DNA of 64,000 nt from an uncultured Colwellia sp. GTDB taxonomy: Bacteria; Pseudomonadota; Gammaproteobacteria; Enterobacterales; Alteromonadaceae. The notes beneath the pieces were generated by a model. It worked only from the letters and a program-made list of their open reading frames with translations. It was not told the DNA's origin and ran no database searches. The stretch spans positions 1-64,000 of the forward strand of contig CAJXYE010000005.1 in the NCBI GenBank assembly GCA_913063325.1. The letters are read 5' to 3'. Positions 27,278-36,544 of the stretch are shown here, piece by piece. A program made the position numbers and the translations under genes. The number at the start of each line of letters is the position of its first letter. Position 1 is the stretch's first letter.

Positions 27278-28911
27278 TGCACTTCTCCTTTAAGCATGAG
27301 TCCCTGAGTCATCTCATCTGACATCTTATGGCTCATGCCATGGTTGATATTAGAAGTCATTGTCATAGCGCTAACAATAATAAATTCGCCCTCTTGGATT
27401 TCGAAAGTAAACATTATATAAGCATCGACAGTAAACAGTGTCATATCGACATTTTCACCGACAATGAAATCAACACTAGCCGCTCCTCTCCCCCATTTTT
27501 CTATCGCTTCACGGTCAATGGTTACCATGCGGTGATCGGTCATCACCGACGTTACCGTGCCATGCACAGTCGCTGAAGAAACCTCTTCAACCTCAGTTGC
27601 TGGTGCTGCTGTATCCGTCATGTTGTCTTGCTCAGCATTCATACGTTTAAAGTCAGAATTTTTACTCGATTCTGAATCTAGTAAGAACTGAGCAGAACTC
27701 ACTACCCTTTCTCCCGCAGATATTCCTGAAAGTATTTCGATATTGTCACGATCAAAACGGCCCACTTGCACGGCTACCGATTTGAAGTAGCCATCACCTA
27801 ACGCTAAGACCACTCTGTCTTGGTTGCCTGTTCTGATAAGGGCTTCTCTTGGTACTTGTAAAACAGTTTCATTATCACTGGTGACAATTGATATTTGAGC
27901 AAACATATTGGGTTTTAAATCACCACTTTGGTTATCAAAGTGCAGTCTAACTATCCCTGTTCTGGTATCAGGGTTTAACATAGGGTGAACATGTTCAACT
28001 TTGCCTTGCCATTGTTTTGAGGGCAAATAATCTAACCGCATGCTAGCATTATCCCCCATGGCAACGTTGAAAATGTCACGTTCAAAGACTTCAGCTTTTA
28101 CCCATACTTGTGTTAAATCGACTATGGATAACATCATGGTTTCTGGTTTTACGTAAAAGCCCGTTCTGATCGCTAGACTTTCTACTACGCCATTTTGTGG
28201 TGCGTAAAAGGTGACATTTTGTTGTACTCTTTTCTCTTTTTTTAAGGTGGCAATGGCATACAGTGGGATTTGCAGGGCAACAAGGCGATTTTCAGCAGCG
28301 GTGATGAGACGTTTATTTTTACGATCTAGTGCGAGTAGTAGCTCTTCTTGAGCATTCACTAACTCAGGTGAATAAATATCATAAAGTGGCTGTCCCTTTA
28401 TTACCGGGTCGCCTATGGCATTGATATGCAGCTTTTCAACCCAACCCGCAATTCGTGGATGAATGTGCACAAGCTTGTCTTCATCATAAGTAACATAACC
28501 AACGGTTTTTATGGTGGTATTTAAGGCTCTGTATTCTGCCGTTGTAGTGCGCACACCTAAATTATTAATGACACTGGCTGATATCTTAATTGTGCCTGGA
28601 CCTTCGTCAACGGTGTTATTTTGACTGCCGTAGTAAGGAATCAAGTCCATGCCCATTGGGGATTTCCCAGGTTTATCGCGACGAAAATTTGCATCCATTG
28701 GCGCTACCCAGTAAAGAGGGTCTGATGCGTCAGTACTCGTATCACTAGTCATTTTAGTTGCGCTGTGAGGTTGGCTAGGTAGTAATTTCAATGCAGCAAA
28801 GGTGATGATGCCACCAAGCAAAATGCCGGCAATTAAACTGCCCTTAACGCTTGGTTTTTGCTTGTCATTGCTACTGTTAATCTTCTTTGTATTTAGGTCA
28901 TTAGTGCTCAT
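27274..28911 (-). CDS. cusB: CusB-type periplasmic adaptor with a CusF-like C-terminal domain
   Basis: Membrane-fusion protein linking CusA to the outer-membrane channel, 545 aa. It begins with an N-terminal anchor helix (LIAGILLGGIITFAALKLL), then a heavy-metal-binding segment (YWVAPMDANFRRDKPGKSPM, leading to GMDLIPYY). The core is hairpin/barrel-sandwich (GWVEKLHINAIGDPVIKGQPLYDIYSPEL). From about residue 450 there is a CusF-like beta-barrel (VHGTVTSVMTDHRMVTIDREAIEKW) that would bind Cu(I)/Ag(I) as the separate CusF chaperone does. No stand-alone cusF is present here. Overlaps by four bases with both neighbours. Confidence 0.9.
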   Translation of the reverse strand: MSTNDLNTKKINSSNDKQKPSVKGSLIAGILLGGIITFAALKLLPSQPHSATKMTSDTSTDASDPLYWVAPMDANFRRDKPGKSPMGMDLIPYYGSQNNTVDEGPGTIKISASVINNLGVRTTTAEYRALNTTIKTVGYVTYDEDKLVHIHPRIAGWVEKLHINAIGDPVIKGQPLYDIYSPELVNAQEELLLALDRKNKRLITAAENRLVALQIPLYAIATLKKEKRVQQNVTFYAPQNGVVESLAIRTGFYVKPETMMLSIVDLTQVWVKAEVFERDIFNVAMGDNASMRLDYLPSKQWQGKVEHVHPMLNPDTRTGIVRLHFDNQSGDLKPNMFAQISIVTSDNETVLQVPREALIRTGNQDRVVLALGDGYFKSVAVQVGRFDRDNIEILSGISAGERVVSSAQFLLDSESSKNSDFKRMNAEQDNMTDTAAPATEVEEVSSATVHGTVTSVMTDHRMVTIDREAIEKWGRGAASVDFIVGENVDMTLFTVDAYIMFTFEIQEGEFIIVSAMTMTSNINHGMSHKMSDEMTQGLMLKGEVQ

Positions 28912-30356
28912 GAGTTTTCCTCGCGCTTAGCAAAAGCTTGTTGCGAATTTTCAGGCGTATTTTTAGTTTTCAAGCTACCGGCAAATAGGTAGTTAAGTTC
29001 TAATATGATTTTTTGTTCTTCAACGGATATCTTTAATTGCTCAATTTGTGCATTGAGTACGGCAATACGTGATCTAACCACTTCGGAAAAGTCACCATCA
29101 TCATTGGTATAAGCCGTCAACGACGCTTCTGCTTGGTCATGAATTTGCGGCAGTAACTTATTTTGATAGAGTGATTTACGGTCGTTAAGTCTCAATAAAC
29201 GGCCTTTACCGCTTGAGAAAGCTCCGAGTAGTTGGCGTAATAATAATATCTTATCGGTTTTAACCGCTTCAGTTTGTGAAATGGCGGACTTTACTGCCAT
29301 ATCTTGACGATTTTCAGTAAACAGTGGTAAGTCAAAAGTAACGCCTACCGAGAAGAAATCTGCGCGACTATTACCCATAGGGTCATCATCACGATAACCA
29401 TAACTAGCATTAACGCCCCACTCAGGTTTGTATTGCTGCTCAGCTAGGTTAATACCTGTTTTTGTGGCAGATATTTTTTTATCAAGGGCAAAAACAGCCG
29501 GATGATTAGCAAAGTAATTGGCTAACTCTTCAACAGGCAACCATGTTTTGCCAAAAACTAATTGTGCATTGAGTAAGTCGAGGTCTGGCAACTGCTGAGT
29601 CAATTGCATGGTATGCAACTGACTAATCGCGCTGATGGTATCTTGCTCGGTATTTGCACCGTTATTGGCAAAAAAGGCACTGGATAACCACTGTGACATC
29701 ATACCTAAATAGGCATTTTCTTGTTGCGCCAAGATATCGAGTCTATCGTCCAATCGGGTTAACTCAAGTTGTGCACGAACAATATCTTGCTGGCGTGTTT
29801 TTCCTAACGCTGAGGAATAACTGGCTTGTGCAACATCAGCTAGTTGCTCAAACAGGGAACGATTGCTTTCAATGAGGTTTATACTTTGCTGAACCCTATG
29901 AGCATCAAGCCAAAGAGTACCAACAGTAACGGCGACTTTTGCTTTTCGGTCTGCTCGTTGAAAAGGATAAGCCTCGCTTTCAATACGTAATTGTTGATTT
30001 TTTATCGCTAAGGTATCGCCACGAGGGAACATCTGGGTGATACCCACTTTGAGCTGGGTCATGCCTTCCTGGTTAAAATCAAAACCATCGGTGGGTAAGT
30101 TGGCAAGACCAACAGACATTTTTGGATCTGGCATACTATTAGCGGCATGGCTCATTGACTCTACAGCTTGTTGCTGATGTTTATTGCCAGTGAGCCATGG
30201 GTCATTTTTTTGTGCCGTTTTTACCGTATTAGCAAATGACCAAGTATTGGGGTTATCAGCTGCATGAGCTACTTGACCATAAACGAAAATGGCACTGACT
30301 AGTATTGCACTGGCGGTAGAGCATTTTTGTATTTTACCCTTTTTATCGGTGAACAT
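28908..30356 (-). CDS. cusC: CusC-like outer-membrane efflux protein (TolC family)
   Basis: A 482-aa outer-membrane channel subunit of the TolC/OEP family. A signal sequence lies near residues 15-33 (ILVSAIFVYGQVAHAADN). Two OEP repeats follow with long coiled helices (FEQLADVAQASYSSALGKTRQQDIVRAQLELTRLDDRLD, and later LTAYTNDDGDFSEVVRSRIAVLNAQIEQLKISVEEQK). The start shares its first base with the stop of the DUF411 gene, and the stop overlaps cusB. Confidence 0.85.
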   Translation of the reverse strand: MFTDKKGKIQKCSTASAILVSAIFVYGQVAHAADNPNTWSFANTVKTAQKNDPWLTGNKHQQQAVESMSHAANSMPDPKMSVGLANLPTDGFDFNQEGMTQLKVGITQMFPRGDTLAIKNQQLRIESEAYPFQRADRKAKVAVTVGTLWLDAHRVQQSINLIESNRSLFEQLADVAQASYSSALGKTRQQDIVRAQLELTRLDDRLDILAQQENAYLGMMSQWLSSAFFANNGANTEQDTISAISQLHTMQLTQQLPDLDLLNAQLVFGKTWLPVEELANYFANHPAVFALDKKISATKTGINLAEQQYKPEWGVNASYGYRDDDPMGNSRADFFSVGVTFDLPLFTENRQDMAVKSAISQTEAVKTDKILLLRQLLGAFSSGKGRLLRLNDRKSLYQNKLLPQIHDQAEASLTAYTNDDGDFSEVVRSRIAVLNAQIEQLKISVEEQKIILELNYLFAGSLKTKNTPENSQQAFAKREENS

Positions 30357-30883
30357 TAGAACTGCTCCTGATAGTTATTTAACTCTGCGTAAATACCGTA
30401 ACTACCATCGGCTTTCAGTAATATCACTTGGTAAGGCATAAATTTATCACCTACTTCCATACCCGGCGTACCTATAGGCATTGCAGGAACAGAAAGACCA
30501 ATGGCATCTGATGGTGGATTAGCTAGAAATTGATGAATAAATTTAGCGGGTACATGCCCTTCAAAAACGTAACCGTCTTTAGATACCGCGGTATGACACG
30601 AACGATATTGTGGTCTTATGCCTTTATCAGCTTTAAAAGTAGATAAATTACTTTGGTTATGGGCTTTTGAGATAAAACCATGCTGGTCTACATGTTCAAG
30701 CCATTTTTCACAACAGCTGCAAGTAGGACTTTTATAAACGTCTAACAAAGGAAGTTGTACTGTATTGTCAGCAAGGTTACTAACAGGCGCCACTTGTTCG
30801 TTTTCTTGAGAACATGCCGAGATGGTGAATAAGGTAATAAATGCAGTCATCGTGATGAATGACTTTGATGAAAATGAGATCAT
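30356..30883 (-). CDS. DUF411 family metal-binding protein
   Basis: A 175-aa exported protein with a lipoprotein-type signal (ITLFTISACSQ). The DUF411 core begins DVYKSPTCSCCEKWLEHVDQHGF, with the CSCC cysteine cluster. It continues GIRPQYRSCHTAV and EGHVPAKFIHQFLANPPSDAIGLSVPAMPIGTPGME, a Met-rich end typical of the family. DUF411 proteins regularly accompany copper efflux systems and are thought to bind Cu(I) in the periplasm. First gene of the overlapping chain leading to cusC, cusB and cusA. Confidence 0.88.
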   Translation of the reverse strand: MISFSSKSFITMTAFITLFTISACSQENEQVAPVSNLADNTVQLPLLDVYKSPTCSCCEKWLEHVDQHGFISKAHNQSNLSTFKADKGIRPQYRSCHTAVSKDGYVFEGHVPAKFIHQFLANPPSDAIGLSVPAMPIGTPGMEVGDKFMPYQVILLKADGSYGIYAELNNYQEQF

Positions 30884-31033
30884 AACTCCCTCCTAGGGAA
30901 TATATTTATTGGCAGAAAAAACCAAGATAAAAAAGTTTAATTCGCTATAACAATAAGTTAAATAGCTATAGCAAAGAAACTAAATGTTTTTTAATAGAGT
31001 AAGCTGTAAATTTTGAACGCAATGAGGCTGTAT

Positions 31034-31462
31034 TTAGCTCAGAATAGGAGGTCTATAAAGGGATGTTGGCGCTTGGCTAGTTACTAAAGTAGGAACTGAG
31101 GTTATCTTATGGGAAATCGCAATTTCTGGCATGTAATGAATGATAGTAGTAAATGCTGATGCAGTTGAACAACCACCAGTCAAACAATCGCATTCTTGAG
31201 CACAGCAATCTTCTGTTGAAGTTGTAGCGCAATCCCTTGTTGATGATGCTGTTGTCATCATCATATCTTCATCACAATCGGTCATGTCACTCATATTATG
31301 ATGTGGACTGTCCATCGATGACATACCAGCCATTGATTGCGTATTTAATTGCATAGCTGTCATGCCATAAAACATGGTCATAGATGCCGTTGATTGACCA
31401 ATAAAGATCAAACAAAGCAATAACACCATCATTGTTTTATTTATAAAAGTAGGCACAAGCAT
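31034..31462 (-). CDS. Met/His/Cys-rich exported protein upstream of the Cus operon
   Basis: About 142 aa with a signal peptide (MMVLLLCLIFIGQSTASM). The mature part is packed with possible soft-metal ligands: a Met-rich run (MTMFYGMTAMQLNTQSMAGM), a SPHHNMSDMTDCDEDMMM stretch, and a Cys cluster (DCCAQECDCLTGGCS). I know no named family, but composition and position 150 bases before the DUF411-CusCBA operon point to periplasmic copper or silver binding. The first codon is GTG at 31465 or ATG at 31462; I use the ATG. Ribosome site weak. Confidence 0.6.
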   Translation of the reverse strand: MLVPTFINKTMMVLLLCLIFIGQSTASMTMFYGMTAMQLNTQSMAGMSSMDSPHHNMSDMTDCDEDMMMTTASSTRDCATTSTEDCCAQECDCLTGGCSTASAFTTIIHYMPEIAISHKITSVPTLVTSQAPTSLYRPPILS

Positions 31463-31725
31463 CACTTAAATTATGAATTAGATACTATTAGTAAATTCAT
31501 CAACTAGGTATTGCTTAGCTAATAATTACACAATAGGAAGATTTATAATTTTAGCATTATTGAAAAGAATATAGCAATAAGAGTAACTTTAATAAATTTT
31601 AACTCTACTTGGTATTATATCAGTGAGCTTAAATAGACTGAAAAAGAGATACTTACCTATTAATAATTGAATAAACTAGGTAGTCTTATTAACATATATA
31701 TGGATGAGTTTAGGTTGAGGGAACA

Positions 31726-33021
31726 ATGAATAAAACTGAATTAGCCGAAATATTAAATCAACAACCGTTTGGAATTTCGGAACTTAATCCTATTGAAGGA
31801 AACTTTCTTTACTTTAATGAGCAGGAACGCCTTTTCAGAAAGTTATCTTTCAATGAAATAACGTCTGCTTCGATATTTGATCTGTTTTCTGAGAAAGATA
31901 GCGAAAAATTGAGAGATACTTTTAAACAATGCCTTGAATCCTCTACTGTTCAGGAGTATTTTTTTAAATATAAGAGTAATGACCACACATTTCAAATGAG
32001 ATTAGTTAAAAGTGATAATGGAAATATTATTAGCTCACTTACAGATATTACCAATCTTCATCAATTAGAAGCTAAACAGTTAGTCGATAAGGAAAATCTC
32101 AAATGTTTGAGTGATGCTGTTACTGGCGCAAACATTGGCTGCTGGGATTATTATCCTCAGGAAGATCGAATTATTGCGGATAAAACATGGGTAACTCAGA
32201 AAAAATATAAGGATGAAGGCTTCAGGGTAAACAATGAACTTTTCTCAGATGTGGTTGATGGACTGACAAAGTGGGCATCTATCGTTCATCCAGATGATCT
32301 GGAAGCCACAGGTAAACTTATTGAAAAGCACCTAAGTGGAGAAACTGAGGTTTACGATGCCAAGTTTCGAATGATGTGCGGTGATGGAGAATGGAGATGG
32401 ATTCACGATATCGGCAGAGTTTTTCAACGTGATGAAAATGGTACTGCTATTCGAATGAATGGTGTTCATATTGATATCTCAGAATCCAAGAAACTCGAAA
32501 TGGATATAGAAAAAATATCGATTACAGATTCGTTAACAGGTTTATTAAATCGAAGGAAGTTCGAGTTCCTTTTTAATAACACCATCATTGAATCCAAAAG
32601 AAATAAAAAATTATGCTGCTTTTTATTCATAGATGTAGATTTATTCAAAGAATATAACGACATATATGGTCATCAACAAGGAGATCATGTGTTGAAGAGT
32701 TTAGGTCAGGTATTGATAAATACGGCAAATAGGGATGAAGACTATTGTTTTCGACTAGGAGGAGAGGAGTTTGGTGTGGTTTTTAATGCTGAAGATAACC
32801 GATCAGCAATCACCTTTTCACGGTTAATCCAAGATAATATTGAAGGGCTGAGAATACCTCATGAAAAAAATACAGCAAGTGACTATATCACTGCTTCCAT
32901 GGGACTTTATTGTAAAAACCATGATGAAGAAATCCATATAAACCAAATATTCAAACAGGCTGATGACTTGTTATATAAAGCCAAGAAGTCAGGAAGAAAT
33001 ACTCTACAAATAGAGTGTTAA
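31726..33021 (+). CDS. PAS-domain diguanylate cyclase
   Basis: A 431-aa cytoplasmic protein making cyclic di-GMP. The N-terminal 110 residues look like a divergent PAS domain. Residues about 120-255 form a PAS with PAC tail (GEWRWIHDIGRVFQRDENG, GVHIDISESKKLE). The GGDEF domain follows from about 262 (ITDSLTGLLNRRKFEFLFNN). The active-site loop is RLGGEEF at about 342-348. An intact inhibitory I-site (RDED) precedes it at the correct distance, so product inhibition is expected. No transmembrane helix, so the signal is probably intracellular. AGGGAA ribosome site; monocistronic. Confidence 0.93.
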   Translation: MNKTELAEILNQQPFGISELNPIEGNFLYFNEQERLFRKLSFNEITSASIFDLFSEKDSEKLRDTFKQCLESSTVQEYFFKYKSNDHTFQMRLVKSDNGNIISSLTDITNLHQLEAKQLVDKENLKCLSDAVTGANIGCWDYYPQEDRIIADKTWVTQKKYKDEGFRVNNELFSDVVDGLTKWASIVHPDDLEATGKLIEKHLSGETEVYDAKFRMMCGDGEWRWIHDIGRVFQRDENGTAIRMNGVHIDISESKKLEMDIEKISITDSLTGLLNRRKFEFLFNNTIIESKRNKKLCCFLFIDVDLFKEYNDIYGHQQGDHVLKSLGQVLINTANRDEDYCFRLGGEEFGVVFNAEDNRSAITFSRLIQDNIEGLRIPHEKNTASDYITASMGLYCKNHDEEIHINQIFKQADDLLYKAKKSGRNTLQIEC

Positions 33022-33133
33022 TGATTGTTTTAAAGCAACAGTAAACATTGAGAAAACTAAGCCAATATCACTTTTACTCAGGTACTATGGTTAACAATTT
33101 CAATACTTGTATATATTATAAATAAGGGATTTT

Positions 33134-33562
33134 ATGCGTGGAGCAGGTGGAACGTCAGGTGGTTTAGGACAATTTTTTATTGGTCTAATTATGATGTGTG
33201 GAGGTTTCTATTTATTGTTGAATGCCATCACGGTAAGTTCAAGTTTTGGTATGGGAATGCGTCTGTATGGTTTCTCTGCTATGGGCGGAAGCTACAGCAT
33301 TACCAGCGGTATGGTGATGATTCCGTTTATGTTTGGCGTCGGCATGATTTTTTATAATGGTAAAAATCCGCTCGGTTGGATACTCGCATTAGGCTCTATT
33401 AGCGGCTTGATTTTTGGGGTTATTTCTTCAATTCGTTTTAGTATGAGAACGATGACATCGTTTGATTTAATTGTCATCTTAGTGCTCTCAATGGGCGGGA
33501 TTGGCTTGTTTTTACGTTCACTTAAGAAAATAGATGCAGCTATTCCTGCGGAGCAAAAATAA
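33134..33562 (+). CDS. Small membrane protein of unknown function
   Basis: A 142-aa protein with a Gly-rich N-terminus (MRGAGGTSGGLGQF) and about four predicted membrane helices (FIGLIMMCGGFYLLLNAI, SGMVMIPFMFGVGMIFY, LGWILALGSISGLIFGVISS, DLIVILVLSMGGIGLFL). The last eleven residues are charged. AAGGG ribosome site and its own terminator-like hairpin. It resembles uncharacterised small proteins of Alteromonadales; no function can be given. Confidence 0.55.
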   Translation: MRGAGGTSGGLGQFFIGLIMMCGGFYLLLNAITVSSSFGMGMRLYGFSAMGGSYSITSGMVMIPFMFGVGMIFYNGKNPLGWILALGSISGLIFGVISSIRFSMRTMTSFDLIVILVLSMGGIGLFLRSLKKIDAAIPAEQK

Positions 33563-33582
33563 ATACGTTTTGCAGTTAAATA

Positions 33583-33613
33583 GGGTATAGCGCAATGAAG
33601 TTGTGCTATACCC
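33583..33613. terminator. Hairpin between converging genes
   Basis: A 13-bp inverted repeat with one mismatch (GGGTATAGCGCAA and TTGTGCTATACCC) and a 5-base loop, between the plus-strand membrane-protein gene and the converging SPFH gene. The U-run is weak on both strands. Confidence 0.55.
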
Positions 33614-33633
33614 TTATCACTCAAAGTGAAGGG

Positions 33634-34566
33634 TTATTTCTCCTTCATATTCCACAAAATGTCTTGGCCACTGCCCATAACTGTTGTTGGTAATTTCCCA
33701 TCCCATTGTTGGGCTTTAACATAGTCAACTAACGTACTGTTACTTTTAATTGCTAATGCTTTTTTGGTCATTGCTTCAGCTTCAGCCAAACCTTTAACTA
33801 AGATAGCCTCAGCCTCTGCCTTAGCTTCAATTTCAATGGCATAGGCACTACCATCAGCACGTGCTTTTTCAGCATCACGTTTTGCTTCTGCTGTATTTAC
33901 TTCTCGCTGTGCTTCAAGCTTTTGACGTTCTAAGCGATGTTTTTCCGCGGCAGCTAAGTTTTTTTCTGTTTGCTTGGTTTCAATACTTTGCAGATATTTT
34001 TTCGGTAGTACTAAGTTTTCAATTTGTACACTATCAAGTTTAACAGGGAACTCAGCCATCGCTGATAATAACGTTTCTTCAATTTTTTGAATTACTTGGC
34101 CACGATTTTGAATTATTTGCTCTGCTTTAAAGCGAGCTAAAGCATCTTTAGTCGCTGAGCGTAAACGGGGATCCAAAATTCGATTTTCAAATTGATCTAA
34201 GCCACCATAGCCTTTATAAAGTTCAAAGGCTTCAGCGCGAATAACTGTCCAGTTAACTGATACTTCAGCTTGAACAGGCATTTGTTCAAAAGTTGAGGCT
34301 TTTAAGTTCTCAGAATTTTTACGAGTACGGATTTCTAATTCTTCAACAGTGTCGGCAAAAGGGATTTTTGTATGCAAACCAGGGTTTACTTGTGTGGTTG
34401 CTTCACCGAAACGTTTAACTATACCAACATGGCCTTCATCAATGGTGTAGGGGACTTGCCATAAAATAAGAGCAGTAACAACAGCGGCAGAAATCTTGCC
34501 AAAATGTTTGGTTATTTGGGCTGCATCAAGGTCGGCTGGGGTTTTTGTCATTCCATTTTTTAACAT
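33634..34566 (-). CDS. SPFH/band 7 (prohibitin-like) membrane protein
   Basis: A 310-aa protein with one N-terminal membrane helix (FGKISAAVVTALILWQVPYTI), the SPFH/band 7 domain (DEGHVGIVKRFGEATTQVNPGLHTKIPFADTVEELEIRTRK) and a long charged coiled coil (about 200-280, Glu/Ala/Lys-rich). Such proteins form membrane microdomain scaffolds and some modulate FtsH. It resembles HflC in layout but has no hflK partner here, so I do not use that name. AAGGAAAA precedes ATG. Separated from ilvA by a terminator. Confidence 0.85.
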   Translation of the reverse strand: MLKNGMTKTPADLDAAQITKHFGKISAAVVTALILWQVPYTIDEGHVGIVKRFGEATTQVNPGLHTKIPFADTVEELEIRTRKNSENLKASTFEQMPVQAEVSVNWTVIRAEAFELYKGYGGLDQFENRILDPRLRSATKDALARFKAEQIIQNRGQVIQKIEETLLSAMAEFPVKLDSVQIENLVLPKKYLQSIETKQTEKNLAAAEKHRLERQKLEAQREVNTAEAKRDAEKARADGSAYAIEIEAKAEAEAILVKGLAEAEAMTKKALAIKSNSTLVDYVKAQQWDGKLPTTVMGSGQDILWNMKEK

Positions 34567-34655
34567 GTATTTTCCTTCATTGTTATTAATATTCTTCAGC
34601 GGCTGTTATTAAAAAATTATCTTAATAAGTTTGTAACTGAACTGTTAATAACAAT

Positions 34656-34684
34656 AAAGCCTTGACATATTATGTCAAGGCTTT
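34656..34684 (-). terminator. Terminator of the ilv operon
   Basis: Perfect 14-bp stem (AAAGCCTTGACATA and TATGTCAAGGCTTT) around a single base, followed on the minus strand by TATTGTT and on the plus strand by TTTGTTTTTT. It sits 46 bases past the ilvA stop. Confidence 0.85.
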
Positions 34685-34729
34685 TGTTTTTTGGGTTTTT
34701 AATACTTGGGTAGAACCTTTCCAATAACG

Positions 34730-36283
34730 TTAATTCAAAAAGGTTTGATAAGCGAGGTTATCGGTTTCTTCTTGCCATTGATAGCCAAGCGCATCAAGAT
34801 GCTGGAAGAATTCATCTTGCTGGTTTTTATCTAAATCAAACCCGGCTAGTACCTGACCAAATGCTGCGCCGTGGTTACGATAATGAAATAGTGTGATATT
34901 CCAATGTTCGCCCATAGCGGCTAAGAATTTTTCTAATGCGCCAGGGTGCTCTGGAAACTCAAAACTAAATAATCTTTCATTTTTAGTTTTGTCATCGCTA
35001 CTTGGGATTTTACCACCAATCATGTAACGAACATGCAATTTTGCTAGTTCATTGTCGGTGAAATCTCGCACTTGATAGTTTGCGTTTACAAGACCTTGAA
35101 GCAGTTCTTGACGTTCTTTAACACTGCCGCCAAGGCGAACACCGACAAAAATTTCAGCACTTGGCTTACCCGAAAATCGATAGTTGAACTCGGTAATGGC
35201 ACGGTTGCCGATTGATTGGCAAAAACGCTTAAAGCTGCCTTTTTCTTCTGGAATGGTAACCGCTAATATTGCTTCTTTTTTCTCACCTAATTCACAACGT
35301 TCTGATACATAACGTAAGGTATGAAAGTTCATGTTAGCACCTGAAAGTACTGCAGCTAATGACTCATTTCCTTTGCTCGTTTGTGTATATTTTTGCAAAC
35401 CTGCCAATGACAATGCGCCAGCAGGTTCAGCAATAACGCGTGTTTCTTCGAATATATCTTTAATTGAGGCACAAATTTCATCAGTTGTTACTGTGATAAC
35501 TTCATCACAAAACTCTTGAATCAAACCGAAAGTATTCTCACCAATGCGCTTAACAGCAACACCATCGGCGAATAGGCCCACTTGATCAAGGTCTACAGGC
35601 TTGCCAGCGGCAAGTGCAGCTTTTAAACAGGCAGAATCTTCAGCTTCAACACCGATAATTTTGGTACTAGGGCTTAATTGTTTTAAATAAACAGCCATAC
35701 CTGCGAGTAAACCGCCACCGCCAACAGGGATAAAAACCACATCCGCATGGGGTAATTGTTGTAAAAGCTCTTTTGCCACTGTTCCTTGACCAACAATAAC
35801 TTCAACATCATCAAAAGGATGGATCAGTGTTTTACTTTCTGCTTTGGCGTATTCGACTGAAGCGGCTTGTGCTTCATTGAAACTATTACCCACTAACCGC
35901 ACTTCACCACCAAAACGTCTGACATTATCGACCTTGATATCTGGCGTGGTCTTGGGCATGACAATAGTTGCTTTAATACCAAGTTTGTTAGCAGCTAATG
36001 CTAACCCTTGCGCATGATTTCCTGCTGATGCAGCAATAACCCCATGAATGCACTGCTCTTCGGTTAAACTATTGAGCTTGTTATAAGCACCACGTAATTT
36101 AAACGAATGTACGGGTTGTTGATCTTCACGTTTTAAATAAATTTGGTTATTTAATCGAGCAGATAACTTATTCAACGTAGTTAGTTCAGTCTCAACGGCG
36201 AGATCATAAATAGGAGCGAGTAGAATACGACGTAGGTAATCTAATGGTGTTTGTGGTGATGCTTGCTTGAGTGTTTCTGTCAT
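34730..36283 (-). CDS. ilvA: Threonine ammonia-lyase, biosynthetic
   Basis: PLP enzyme turning threonine to 2-oxobutanoate, the first step to isoleucine. It has 517 aa, as in E. coli IlvA. The PLP lysine lies in HSFKLRGAYNKL and the phosphate-binding loop in PVGGGGLLAGMAVYLK, followed by SGANMNFHTLRYVSER and two C-terminal ACT-like regulatory domains (EKKEAILAVTIPEEKGSFKRF; RLFSFEFPEHPGALEKFLAAM) for isoleucine inhibition. Last gene of ilvGMEDA; the 261-base gap to ilvD holds an inverted-repeat element. Confidence 0.97.
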   Translation of the reverse strand: MTETLKQASPQTPLDYLRRILLAPIYDLAVETELTTLNKLSARLNNQIYLKREDQQPVHSFKLRGAYNKLNSLTEEQCIHGVIAASAGNHAQGLALAANKLGIKATIVMPKTTPDIKVDNVRRFGGEVRLVGNSFNEAQAASVEYAKAESKTLIHPFDDVEVIVGQGTVAKELLQQLPHADVVFIPVGGGGLLAGMAVYLKQLSPSTKIIGVEAEDSACLKAALAAGKPVDLDQVGLFADGVAVKRIGENTFGLIQEFCDEVITVTTDEICASIKDIFEETRVIAEPAGALSLAGLQKYTQTSKGNESLAAVLSGANMNFHTLRYVSERCELGEKKEAILAVTIPEEKGSFKRFCQSIGNRAITEFNYRFSGKPSAEIFVGVRLGGSVKERQELLQGLVNANYQVRDFTDNELAKLHVRYMIGGKIPSSDDKTKNERLFSFEFPEHPGALEKFLAAMGEHWNITLFHYRNHGAAFGQVLAGFDLDKNQQDEFFQHLDALGYQWQEETDNLAYQTFLN

Positions 36284-36343
36284 CAGGTTTACCTAGGAAT
36301 TTTATTGTTAATTTTTTGAAGTTATGCCGCTAACTCTTGAGTC

Positions 36344-36512
36344 GTCATGCTCGAGTTCTCTTGTCGAGCATCCATTCACTAAAAGCTGGATTCAGGAGAA
36401 TGTGCCTCAGGATAATTGCTCCTGCATTATCTAATAAAGTACTTTCTGTACCGTCTGAATTCTCTAATAAGTAACATCCATGCTACTTCCGATCAGAGAA
36501 CTCGTGAATGAC
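36344..36512. repeat. MITE-like inverted-repeat element between ilvD and ilvA
   Basis: A 169-base stretch bounded by 18-bp terminal inverted repeats, GTCATGCTCGAGTTCTCT at 36344-36361 and AGAGAACTCGTGAATGAC at 36495-36512 (16 of 18 pair). It has no coding frame. No clear target duplication is visible. The form suggests a miniature non-autonomous transposable element or a large palindromic intergenic repeat inserted inside the operon. Confidence 0.55.
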
Positions 36513-36544
36513 AATATAAAAGTCAGCTTAATTATTCAGTCTTA

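Noticed and set aside
33634-34566. Naming the SPFH protein hflC or hflK
   Set aside because: No partner gene is present and the match is at family level only.
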